Translations under genes and position numbers: made by a program
From: an uncultured Chthoniobacterales bacterium
Lineage (GTDB): Bacteria; Verrucomicrobiota; Verrucomicrobiae; Chthoniobacterales; UBA10450
Assembly (NCBI GenBank): GCA_955652855.1
Contig: CATPCN010000422.1
Span: 1-7,594, forward strand
Direction: 5' to 3'
DNA length: 7,594 nt
Part shown: positions 1 through 6,888 of the stretch, one piece after another
Position numbering within the stretch: the first letter of the stretch is position 1
Layout of the letters: the number at the start of each line of letters is the position of its first letter
Notes under the pieces: model-generated
What the model was told of the DNA's origin: nothing
Databases searched by the model: none
Seen by the model: the letters and a program-made list of their open reading frames with translations, nothing else

Positions 1-1127
1 ACATAATGTATTACTACGGAGACTTGCCGGCCACTACACCCACGAAAGCTCCTAAAACGAAAGGTGCGTGGGTTTCCGGCGGCCCTGTGAACGATATTAC
101 CTCCAATATTCCAACCTCCGAATCGCGCTACGGCGGCGCCGGAGTGAACCTCGGTGTCGGAAATCATGTGGAGGAGCAAGACGATTTCCAAGGAAGCTTC
201 GCCGCGTCGTTAACGTTCGTACGCACCTACAACAGTTATGGTTTCGATTCTGCGGGCCACGTGCTCCAAGACGTGGGTGTCGGCTGGCGCAGCAATTGGG
301 ATCGCTCGATATGGCTCAACTCGAACGCCACCGTGGCGACCGTCGTGCGGGGCACTTCGGAATCCTACGTATTTACCTACAACTCCGGTACGGGCGCATG
401 GGTTCCGACTGCGGACGTCGCTGCCGGACTGGTTCAGATAAATGACGGGACCGGGGTCGCGATCGGCTGGATATTGTCGCTTCCCACGGGGGTAACCGAG
501 CAATATGACGCCCTTGGTCGGCTATCTACCATGACGATGCTGCAAGGCGCCTCGTACACGCTCACCTACGACAGCAATGGCCGGCTGCAAAACGTGCAAA
601 ACAATTACGGGCGCCAGTTGTCGTTTGCGTACGACGCCAATGGCCGCCTGTCTACCCTCACCGATCCCGCCGGCGGACTCACGCAGTATACGTACGATAC
701 GCGGGGCCGAATGGTGACTTTGACCTACCCGGATGCGAGGAGCCGACAATATTCGTACGGGAACTCCACGTGGCCGTTTGCAATTACGCAAGTCATCGAC
801 GGAACGGGCAGCGTGTATGCCTGGTATACCTACGACTCGTCGGGCAGGATCGCGTCCAGCACACTAGGAAACGGAGGAAGCGGGACCTACAGCTACAACA
901 GTAATAACACGACGTTCACCGATCCTGCAGGAGCAACTTGGTACAAGTCGTTCGGCACGAACCAAGGGGAGGCGCAGATCAGTAACGAGAGCGTGTCCTG
1001 CTCCGGCTGCCCCAATGCGTCATCGCTATTTACCTACAGCACGTTGGGATACCTACAAACCAGACCAACAAAGCGGGCGTCCAAACAACTTGGGCCTACA
1101 ACGGCCGTAACCTTCCCAACTGGATGA
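1..1127 (+). pseudogene. RHS/YD-repeat protein, N-terminal portion (frameshifted, 5' end possibly cut by window)
   Basis: This is the front part of a large RHS/YD-repeat protein. Numbering from the ATG at position 6, residues about 45-105 match the DUF6531-type RHS entry module: a GNHVEEQDDF segment, then LTFVRTYNSYG, then GVGWRSNWDR. YD repeats of the Tyr-x-Tyr-Asp-x-x-Gly-Arg type start near residue 165 and continue. A CSGC pair lies at residues 332-335. No signal peptide is visible, and the frame is open to the left edge, so the ATG at 6 may be internal. After residue 352 (position 1061) the frame turns into an Arg/Thr/Pro-rich nonsense tail that stops at 1127, while the RHS sequence continues in the frame opened at 1124. 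RHS proteins usually form a hollow beta shell that encloses a C-terminal toxin. Here the break separates the shell front from the rest, so the gene is either inactivated or carries a sequencing error. Confidence 0.9.
1060..1061 (+). other. Frameshift point in the RHS gene (one base missing)
   Basis: Reading codons ...CTA CAA ACC, the RHS sense passes from one frame to the frame one base back at the CC pair. Adding a third C restores CTA CAA ACC CAG ACC AAC AAA, which continues in the RHS style. The site does not form the X-XXY-YYZ heptamer of programmed -1 slippage, so a plain 1-base deletion, natural or from base calling, is the simplest reading. Confidence 0.85.
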
Positions 1128-3916
1128 CGGAGGCAGCAGGTCGTCCCGAGCAACGGACGACCTATTACTATTGGCATCCGACGCTCAATCTCCCCACGAG
1201 CACTACGCAAGACGGGCAGTCGATCTCGTATCAATACGATCAGTCAGGTCGTACCACGCAAAAGACCGTATCGGATGGGAACACGACTCGGACCACAACA
1301 TACGCATATAACGCGCAAGGGCTGGTGACGTCGATCGTCGGCCCGCGAACCGACGTCAACGACGTCACGTCGTACACGTACGATAGCCTCGGCAATATGC
1401 TGACGGCCACCAATCCGTTGGGTCAGACGACTAGCTACGCCAACTATACGGCACTGGGTCTGCCGGGACAGATCAGGTATCCCGACGGCACTACTCGAAC
1501 CTACACCTACGACGCCCGTGGCCGCGTGCTCACCGACACCTACGCGGGGACCTCAGCCACAACGGCCTACAACGCGAACGGCGATGTCGCGTCCGTCACG
1601 CTAAACGACGGTAGCAGCGTGACCAACGTGTACGACTCCGCGCATCATTTGATCGAGACCGACAACAGTCACGGCGAAAAGATCAAGTACACCCTCGATG
1701 CGGTGGGTCGCGTCACGCGCACCGACACGTACGACAACAGCAACACGTTGGTAGCCACCAGCAGCGCGAGCTATGATGGGATGGGGCGCAAGGTGCTAGT
1801 CACCGACGCGAACGGCAAGTGGACTCAATCCGTGTACGACAATGTCGGTAACGTTACCTCTACTAACGCGCCGCTTAACCATTGGTCGCAAAGCAACTAC
1901 GATGGCTTGAACCGGCGAACGATGTATAACGCACCGTCGGGCACGGTGTGGTTCGGATATAACAGTTTTGACAAACTGATGTCGGTTCTCGACGTACGGA
2001 ACAACACGACCTCGTACACGTACAACCTCTTTGGGGATCAGCTCTCGCTCACCAGTCCAGATACCGGCACGTCGACCTTTACCTACGACAAGGGGTCCAA
2101 TACGCTCACCAAGGTCGATGCGCGGCAAAAGACCACCACAAATACTTACGACGCATTCGGTCGATTGACCCATGTAGGGTATTCGGATGGTCAAGGGGTC
2201 GCGATGACCTATGACATCGCGTCCAACGGCGTCGGGCGGCTTGCCTCGATGACGGATCTGGCCGGAACAACTTCGTACACGTACGACGTGAATGGCCGCG
2301 TGGCGACCAAAACACAGGTCGTGCAAGGGGTATCGCTGCGACTCGCCTTCGGCCGTGACAGTCTCGGCCGCGTGACGAGTGTGACCTACCCGTCGGGCAA
2401 GATCCTGGCAATCACCTACGCCAATGAGCGCCCGGTGTCGATGACCTGGAATGGGGCCACTGTAATTTCAGGCATCCAATATTTCCCGTTCGGCGCGGCG
2501 GAGAGTTGGCTGTTTGGCGGGACCAGGGAATACACACGCTACATCGACGCTAACAATCGGATCTGGAAATACCTCACGCCAACGGGCTCGCGCTCACTCA
2601 CTTACGACGATGCCTGGCAGATCACGAAGGTTACGGACAGTGCTACCGGACAAACACAAAACTTCACGTACGATGATGCTAGTCGCGTATTGACCTTCTC
2701 GGGCTTCACGAGCGCGGCCACGAGCGAAACGCGATCATATACGTACGACTACGTTGGCAATCGGGCGAGCGCCAACGTGAACGGTGCCGCGTATACGTAC
2801 ACCTACCCGACCAGTAGCAACCAGCTGCAAAGCGTGTCGGGCCTGTCCTACAATAATTATGACGCGAGCGGCAATCTGCTATCTGACGGCTGGCGGCAGC
2901 ACACGTACGACGCGCGGGGGCGGCTCACGCAGACCGTCGGCCAGGGAATTGGGACATATTCGTACCAGTACAACGGCAACGGGCAGCGCGTTTTCAAGCT
3001 CAACAACGGGGCGGGGAAAATCTGGATTTACGATGATGCGGGAAATCCTGTTGGCGAGTATGCGTATCCCGGAGGCGCGCCGGTGCAGGAACTAATCTGG
3101 CTGGGCGCGACTCCCGTAGCGGTCGCTGCGAGTCTTTCACAGGGCCAGAAGCAATATAGCTATGGTCTCGGCTACATTTGGCCCGATCACCTTGGCACAC
3201 CGCGTGCAATCATCAATTCGGGCGGGACTCAGATTTGGCAGTGGGACAGCGCGCCGTTTGGGGATACCGCGGCCAACTCGAATCCGTCGGGCCTAGGCAC
3301 GTTTACATTCAATCACCGGTTTCCGGGTCAGTATCTGGACGAGAGCGGGGTGCATCAGAATGGAGCCCGCGTTTACGATCCAGCGATCGGCAGATACATT
3401 CAGAGCGACCCAATTGGTTTGCTGGGCGGCGTTAGCACATACGCCTACGCGCTGGGGAATCCCATACAGTCGGCCGATCCTACTGGCCTATTTAGATACG
3501 GAGACATTCAACCGTCTCGTATCGATTTCGTAACAGGTACCGTAACCTTCTATGTTCCTTTCCTGGCCATTGGGTGGGGCGGAACTTTGAGTGTGGATAG
3601 ATATGGGAATGTATATGGTGGATTCGTTGGCTCGTTCGGTATGCCCAGTGCTTTTAGTGGAAGCCTCATGGCAGGAACATTCAATCAACCGGGGACACCA
3701 ACGCCGGGACAGCTCTCGAATTTGCTAAGCGGAACGGGCTTGACATTCACGGCAGGCAATGTCGTCGGGGCAGGCATTACCACTTCCCCCGGCAACGGGA
3801 GTGCAACCCTTTCCGGCATTACAACTCCAGGTGCAACCGTTGAAGTGGGCCCCAATTCGAGCCTCATCGGCAACATAGGAATCGGAGCGACGCCACCAGG
3901 TTCGTGCACGCCGTGA
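1124..3916 (+). CDS. RHS repeat protein, main body with RHS core and variable C-terminal tail
   Basis: The 930-residue frame consists of about two dozen YD-type repeats (SYTYDSLGN, TYDARGRV, YDNVGN, TYDAFGRL and similar). It ends in the RHS-associated core: DHLGTPR at residues 688-694, RFPGQYLDESG, then ARVYDPAIGRY, DPIGL at 762-766 and DPTGL at 785-789. This core closes the shell, and known RHS proteins are self-cleaved near its end, releasing the C-terminal domain. The tail (about 790-930) is a separate module. The true reading is continuous with the upstream frame: putting one C back at about 1060-1061 gives TLGYLQTQTNKAGVQTTWAYNGR and one protein of about 1303 residues counted from position 6. 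The ATG at 1124 is therefore not a natural start, although it overlaps the upstream stop as ATGA and might allow reinitiation. No ribosome binding site precedes it. The stop overlaps the start of the next gene. Confidence 0.93.
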   Translation: MTEAAGRPEQRTTYYYWHPTLNLPTSTTQDGQSISYQYDQSGRTTQKTVSDGNTTRTTTYAYNAQGLVTSIVGPRTDVNDVTSYTYDSLGNMLTATNPLGQTTSYANYTALGLPGQIRYPDGTTRTYTYDARGRVLTDTYAGTSATTAYNANGDVASVTLNDGSSVTNVYDSAHHLIETDNSHGEKIKYTLDAVGRVTRTDTYDNSNTLVATSSASYDGMGRKVLVTDANGKWTQSVYDNVGNVTSTNAPLNHWSQSNYDGLNRRTMYNAPSGTVWFGYNSFDKLMSVLDVRNNTTSYTYNLFGDQLSLTSPDTGTSTFTYDKGSNTLTKVDARQKTTTNTYDAFGRLTHVGYSDGQGVAMTYDIASNGVGRLASMTDLAGTTSYTYDVNGRVATKTQVVQGVSLRLAFGRDSLGRVTSVTYPSGKILAITYANERPVSMTWNGATVISGIQYFPFGAAESWLFGGTREYTRYIDANNRIWKYLTPTGSRSLTYDDAWQITKVTDSATGQTQNFTYDDASRVLTFSGFTSAATSETRSYTYDYVGNRASANVNGAAYTYTYPTSSNQLQSVSGLSYNNYDASGNLLSDGWRQHTYDARGRLTQTVGQGIGTYSYQYNGNGQRVFKLNNGAGKIWIYDDAGNPVGEYAYPGGAPVQELIWLGATPVAVAASLSQGQKQYSYGLGYIWPDHLGTPRAIINSGGTQIWQWDSAPFGDTAANSNPSGLGTFTFNHRFPGQYLDESGVHQNGARVYDPAIGRYIQSDPIGLLGGVSTYAYALGNPIQSADPTGLFRYGDIQPSRIDFVTGTVTFYVPFLAIGWGGTLSVDRYGNVYGGFVGSFGMPSAFSGSLMAGTFNQPGTPTPGQLSNLLSGTGLTFTAGNVVGAGITTSPGNGSATLSGITTPGATVEVGPNSSLIGNIGIGATPPGSCTP
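3491..3916 (+). other. Variable C-terminal tail of the RHS protein (candidate effector module)
   Basis: This segment encodes the roughly 141 residues after the DPTGL that ends the RHS core. It is rich in Gly, Ser, Thr and hydrophobic residues, with beta-like stretches (GTVTFYVPFLAIGWGG, TLSVDRYGNVYGG, GLTFTAGNVVGAGITTSPGN), and it ends in GSCTP. It holds no His-, Asp- or Glu-based nuclease pattern, no ADP-ribosyltransferase or peptidase motif and no long alpha helix. Its base composition is lower in G+C (about 47-52% in two sampled lines) than that of the repeats (about 58% in one), as expected for an exchangeable tip. In position it is the toxin domain. By content it could instead be a membrane-active beta domain or a non-toxic tail. 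I do not recognise a named toxin family. Confidence 0.6.
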
Positions 3917-4164
3917 AGAATCTTCTCCTGGCAATTGCCCTCTTAATTCTGTTCTTGGCCTGGGGTATCGTAGCCCTAGTGTGGCCGGAGGAAATTCGCG
4001 ATCGCATTGTTCGTAATTATCGCCGCATCGGCATTAGACCGACTCTTTGGCATTTGCTCTTTACGGAAACGTACATATGGAGTTTTCGCGTCGGGGGAGC
4101 GATCTCGATCCTTGTTGCAATATTTCTCGGATGGCTAATCGTTGCAAATAAGATCATTCCATAG
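3913..4164 (+). CDS. Small two-helix membrane protein, candidate RHS immunity protein
   Basis: This 83-residue protein has two predicted membrane helices, residues 3-23 (Leu/Ile/Ala-rich, ending before WPEE) and 58-77. A basic, polar stretch between them carries RDRIVRNYRRIG. The GTG at 3913 is preferred because it overlaps the RHS stop as GTGA, a typical arrangement for translational coupling. An in-frame GTG at 3904 would add three residues. Only a weak AGG lies about 12 bases upstream. In RHS loci the gene directly after the toxin tip normally encodes its cognate immunity protein, so the position argues strongly for that role. A membrane location would fit a tip that acts on the inner membrane or periplasm. 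The WPE...YIWS.R..G layout resembles small uncharacterised proteobacterial membrane proteins, so the protein is probably real. Its immunity function is inferred from position only. Confidence 0.75.
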   Translation: MKNLLLAIALLILFLAWGIVALVWPEEIRDRIVRNYRRIGIRPTLWHLLFTETYIWSFRVGGAISILVAIFLGWLIVANKIIP

Positions 4165-4552
4165 GTTTGGAAAACGCCTTGGTAAATCATGGTTCATTGA
4201 GGCGTCGTTCCGCTGCACAACGCGATCATCGTTGGGGGCCCTCGCATCTCGCGGCACGACGCACCGTGATGAATCATGGCTTCAATTGCGCGGTGAGAGA
4301 ACGCCGGGATTGACCAAGTCGCTGGTCGCGTCCCCGAGACCGCACGTCGGAATTGATTTCCGGCGCGATGTATACGCGTCCCCCTACCGAGGCTATTCGA
4401 GCGATCAGAAAAGCTTGATCGAGAAACAGCATGCGATCCGTCGGGCAACCCTTCGTATTCATGAGCCTCTTTGAGTCGCCATTCCTCATCGGCTAGCGCA
4501 GCCAAACTCGCGTTTGCCCAAGCCGACTGGGGGTCTTCGGTGTTAGCCCATT
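4165..4552 (+). other. Intergenic stretch, no supported gene
   Basis: These 388 bases separate the two-helix protein from the lipoprotein-like gene. Open frames exist on both strands (for example 4142..4474 plus and 4194..4505 minus), but their products are Arg/Ser/Cys-rich and lack domains, membrane segments or ribosome binding sites, and they overlap each other. The octamer AATCATGG occurs twice (4185 and 4272), each copy followed by a similar TTCA..TTG..GCG, a weak direct repeat. The stretch could be remains of an older toxin or immunity cassette, but no core-like motif is left. No clear promoter or terminator was found. Confidence 0.5.
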
Positions 4553-5329
4553 ATGCAACGCTTCGTCCTTCTTCCGATATTCGCGTGGCTGTTGTCTGGC
4601 TGCAGCGTCCCACTGTCGTCGGACGCTTTCAACAACACTCTTGAGGCCCAGTTCCTGCGAAGCGTCGTTGACAAACTTAGTTCGGGGGACGTCTCATCCG
4701 TTGAGCAGCTACTCGATCCAAAGCTGGTTGAACCAAATGTTCGGGCAGCGTTGGAGCGAACCGCCGCGGTGTTGCCGGCGGAACCCGCTCTTAGCGTTGA
4801 ACCTGTTGCTTGGAACGTCGTCGTAAGCACCGCCGGACCCCGTACCGCAACAGTCGCTGCTGAGTACACGTACCCATCCTCAAAGTGGTTTGTTATTTCA
4901 GGGGAGCTAACTGGCGAGCCTGGAAGCTTCCGCATCCTGCGCTTCAACGTTGAGCCTCTCTCCGTCCCAATGGCTCAGCTGCATGCATTCACATTCCAGG
5001 GCAAAGGTGTCATGCACTATGTGTTCTTACTCTTAGCTGTGCTGGCCTTCGCTTTATCTGCGTTTGCATTTGTCCGTTGCGTCCGCAGCAAGAATATTCG
5101 GCGCAAGTGGCTATGGGCAGCATTCACTCTTCTAGGCTTCTGCGCATTCACGCTCAATTGGACGTCGGGCGCGATCTCAGTGAATCCGTTCTCTTTCAAT
5201 CTGTTCAGTGCCGGTGCAACTCGTGCAGGCTGGGTTGGCCCTTGGATTATTACGTTTTGCATCCCCATTGGTGCCATAGCGTTCCTCTTGAAGCATCGCA
5301 ATGTCGCAGCTGAACCAACAGAGAGTTAA
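4553..5329 (+). CDS. Lipoprotein-signal protein with NTF2-like-looking domain and three C-terminal membrane helices
   Basis: This 258-residue protein starts with a short lipoprotein signal peptide: MQRF, a hydrophobic run and the lipobox LLSGC with Cys17. Residues about 25-140 would be outside the cytoplasm. The order is one helix with FLRSVVDKLSSGDVSSVEQLLDP, then beta-like strands including AEYTYPSSKWFVISGEL and FRILRFNVEPL. That arrangement recalls small NTF2-like or DUF3887/DUF4019-like folds, but this is a reading by eye. Three membrane helices follow at about 154-176, 186-206 and 227-246, then a polar tail. Lipid anchor plus three helices would fix it in the inner membrane with the N-terminal domain in the periplasm. 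The start is the ATG just before the signal peptide, with no good Shine-Dalgarno sequence. It lies on the same strand behind the RHS gene and its candidate immunity gene, so it may be another immunity or accessory protein. No function is recognised. Confidence 0.8.
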   Translation: MQRFVLLPIFAWLLSGCSVPLSSDAFNNTLEAQFLRSVVDKLSSGDVSSVEQLLDPKLVEPNVRAALERTAAVLPAEPALSVEPVAWNVVVSTAGPRTATVAAEYTYPSSKWFVISGELTGEPGSFRILRFNVEPLSVPMAQLHAFTFQGKGVMHYVFLLLAVLAFALSAFAFVRCVRSKNIRRKWLWAAFTLLGFCAFTLNWTSGAISVNPFSFNLFSAGATRAGWVGPWIITFCIPIGAIAFLLKHRNVAAEPTES

Positions 5330-5720
5330 TCGTCCGTCGCTTGAGCAGCCGCCGCAAGCAGAGGTGGCCCGGGAAAATGAGACAGCGATGGCAGCGCCTT
5401 CGCGAAGAATGCCGGCAGTGCCACCAACTATGTCGTTCCACCGGGACGCCGTGCCCAGTCCGTCATCGTGAGCTGAATACGGCTAGACGAGGTACTCGTC
5501 GAGCAACTTCTTGTTCAGACTGTATGCGTTGCCTTCGTGGTCAACTCGCCGCGTTGGCGCGTAGATGCGGAAGGCCTGAGACTTCTCCCGCATTACCTGT
5601 TGGTTCTTGGTCTCAGTCTGCACGACACGTCCCAATAACTTCTGGCCCGAGCCCAGTCAGAGCGAGCAACCTATCGAGCCGGCCCCCGGGTACACTCTCC
5701 TGTGGTCCCTAAGATTGACG
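5330..5720 (+). other. Gene-poor stretch holding a minus-strand remnant
   Basis: Apart from the minus-strand coding remnant at 5483..5635, these 391 bases hold no gene I can support. The long plus-strand frame (5341..5712) gives an Arg/Cys/Pro-rich product typical of an antisense shadow. A short frame ending at 5471 reads AKNAGSATNYVVPPGRRAQS before its stop and looks protein-like, but it has no start and a stop 31 codons earlier, so it is at most a scrap. No rho-independent terminator with a T-run was found after the preceding gene. Confidence 0.5.
5483..5635 (-). pseudogene. Short minus-strand coding remnant of unknown family
   Basis: Read on the minus strand, this frame gives about 50 residues: GRVVQTETKNQQVMREK, then SQAFRIYAPTRRVDHEGNAY, then SLNKKLLDEYLV and a TAG stop. 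The composition is balanced (Lys, Glu, Gln, Asn, Asp, Tyr), and the third codon positions are mostly G or C. The same DNA read on the plus strand gives only Arg/Cys-rich nonsense. This is what a true coding sequence looks like. Possible starts are a TTG at 5635 and an ATG at 5593 (36 residues, preceded by CAGG). The frame is open back to a stop at 5657-5659. It may be the C-terminal end of a longer gene that has lost its front, or a very small gene. It faces the surrounding plus-strand genes, which fits a rearranged region. The family is not recognised. Confidence 0.45.
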
Positions 5721-6200
5721 ATGATGCGCCCGGTTACTAACCTGGAACTCGCATTCGCCGCGCTTGCGGTGGCAGTAGTGATTCTTGTGTTCGCGGGGAT
5801 GCGCTTTGTCGTGGATGAACCCGGGAAAGAGCCGCTCGTCTACTTCATCGCGTTTCTGGTGATTATCGGGCTATCAGCATCCTTTCCACTCTTGCGAAAA
5901 CGACGCAGGGATGGACTGACGAGTCCGTGGTCAAGGCCAGTTTCGGATGCGACGGCAAACGCCGTGGTGAACATTGTAAGTTTCCTCTGGTTCTGCTTGG
6001 TGACGCTCATTGTCTTTCTAATGCTTAGGGTGAAGGCAAATCCTATGTTGATCGTGGCCCTGTCGTTGGCTCTTATCGCCGTTATCATCGGGGGGCGATA
6101 TCTTCGCCGGCGCGTTTTTCACGGGACACCGTTGCTTCCATACGCTGTGGCATCTGTCGGGGCGCTAACTTCGTTCCTCATGATCGCTGCATTCGTCTAG
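5721..6200 (+). CDS. Five-helix integral membrane protein, function unknown
   Basis: This 159-residue protein is almost entirely membrane segments, at about residues 9-29, 38-57, 82-102, 108-125 and 137-158. Basic loops follow helix 2 (LLRKRRRDG) and helix 4 (GGRYLRRRVFHG), which by the positive-inside rule places those loops in the cytoplasm. The ATG at 5721 (followed directly by another ATG at 5724) is preferred to an upstream GTG at 5607, because the added residues would be Pro/Ser-rich and non-membrane and would cross the remnant region. No convincing Shine-Dalgarno sequence is seen. It is the third membrane-associated gene in a row behind the RHS gene and might belong to a set of membrane immunity proteins. 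No catalytic or transporter motif is visible and I do not recognise the family. Confidence 0.72.
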   Translation: MMRPVTNLELAFAALAVAVVILVFAGMRFVVDEPGKEPLVYFIAFLVIIGLSASFPLLRKRRRDGLTSPWSRPVSDATANAVVNIVSFLWFCLVTLIVFLMLRVKANPMLIVALSLALIAVIIGGRYLRRRVFHGTPLLPYAVASVGALTSFLMIAAFV

Positions 6201-6365
6201 CTTAGGGGCCACACCCTGCCCTGATGCGGCGGATTAGGTTGACCCGAAATGTGGTGGACAAAAATGTCTGCCCAGTTCGATGGACCCACGGGGCCAAAGT
6301 CCTCCATGCCGCCCCTCGCGTTTCACCATAGCGGACCGGAGGGAGCGACGCTGCCGCTCGCACAG
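6201..6365 (+). other. Short non-coding stretch after the five-helix gene
   Basis: Nothing here can be supported as a gene. An imperfect GGGGC/GCCCT pairing at about 6205-6223, just behind the stop codon, is too short and lacks a T-run to be called a terminator. Small frames on both strands (6249..6464 plus, 6202..6387 minus) have no domain signal. Confidence 0.4.
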
Positions 6366-6662
6366 TCAGCGCAGCGACCGAGCGCACCTAGGGTGATTGC
6401 CACCGGCATCACCGACGTGGCAACTAAGACCTACCGGCGCGGCGGGAACACAAGTTGGCGTTGAGCAAAGCGGCCCATCGCCTGCGGCTTGCGCCCCAAG
6501 ACGTGCCTCGTCAGCACCGGCCACATCAAAGTACGCACGCTCGCTCGTCGCATGATCGGGGCGTACGGCGAAATAGAGCCAAAGAACGATCGCGAGCACG
6601 GCGCTAAGGGCCACCGAGCTGCAGATCACGCAGAGCAGCACGGCCATGACTATCGTAACCAT
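6366..6662 (-). CDS. Possible small membrane protein (low confidence)
   Basis: From the minus-strand ATG at 6662 this frame gives 98 residues. It opens with a strong hydrophobic region (MVTIVMAVLLCVICSS followed by VALSAVLAIVLWLYFAV), enough for one long or two short membrane helices, then RPDHATSERAYFDVAGADEAR. The second half is Cys/Pro/Gly-rich and looks non-coding. The first half has mostly G/C third positions. A GTG at 6695 would add eleven residues. It overlaps head to head the start of the plus-strand beta-domain remnant, and both cannot be natural starts of intact genes. It may be a truncated gene that reads into unrelated sequence, or chance. No family is recognised. Confidence 0.3.
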   Translation of the reverse strand: MVTIVMAVLLCVICSSVALSAVLAIVLWLYFAVRPDHATSERAYFDVAGADEARLGAQAAGDGPLCSTPTCVPAAPVGLSCHVGDAGGNHPRCARSLR

Positions 6663-6888
6663 GGCGAATGGCGATACCTGTACCTTCCCCGACACTTATA
6701 GCCAAAGGGGTCATTTCGGCCGATTGATTGGTAGCTACCTCTGCGCCAGCGGCGCGAGCGGAACATTTGATTTTTACGAAATGATCCGCAACTTCTCCGA
6801 CTTCCGGGCGGTAACTCGAATCGCGCCTTCGAATGGTTGCACATTGAAGGGCTACTTGATAGGTCTGACGCAACCGCTGGTACCATAA
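6646..6888 (+). pseudogene. C-terminal remnant of a secreted Cys/Gly-patterned beta-domain protein
   Basis: Numbered from the second ATG (6661), the frame shows a spaced pattern: NGDTCTF at 3-9, Y13-S-Q-R-G17, G20, G24-S-Y-L-C28, G31-x-x-G34-T-F, E40-M41 and G59-C60-x-x-x-G64. It resembles a C-terminal domain I recall from proteobacterial secreted proteins and lipoproteins, with the scheme C-T-x-x-G-x-Y-x-Q-x-G, G-x-Y-x-C, G-T-F, E-M, then G-C and a terminal Gly-rich strand. That match is from memory and is not certain. The three Cys (7, 28, 60) suit an exported protein. No signal peptide precedes it. The same frame is open back to a TAG at 6574-6576 with weaker similarity, so the front half of the gene seems to be missing. 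It is probably a decayed gene fragment, but a small independent protein cannot be excluded. Confidence 0.45.

Noticed and set aside
1050..1075. Programmed -1 frameshift in the RHS gene
   Set aside because: No slippery heptamer in frame and no obvious downstream stimulatory structure. A deleted C explains it more simply.
1796..2411. Long minus-strand frames inside the RHS gene (1796..2326, 2106..2411)
   Set aside because: Antisense shadows of the YD-repeat coding sequence, Arg/His-rich.
4185..4292. Direct repeat AATCATGG with similar downstream bases (4185 and 4272)
   Set aside because: Only eight exact bases plus scattered matches. No inverted termini or transposase fragment nearby.
4142..4505. 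Overlapping plus (4142..4474) and minus (4194..4505) open frames
   Set aside because: Arg/Ser/Cys-rich products without domains, membrane segments or ribosome binding sites. They overlap each other and are best seen as chance frames.
5301..5471. Plus-strand 56-residue frame overlapping the end of the lipoprotein-like gene
   Set aside because: Pro/Ser-rich low-information product, no Shine-Dalgarno sequence, no recognised motif.
5341..5712. Plus-strand 123-residue frame
   Set aside because: TTG start and Arg/Cys/Pro-rich shadow composition. The minus strand of the same DNA reads like real protein.
6202..6464. Possible insertion-sequence end around GTGGTGGACAAAAATG
   Set aside because: No matching inverted end, no target duplication and no transposase found in the window.
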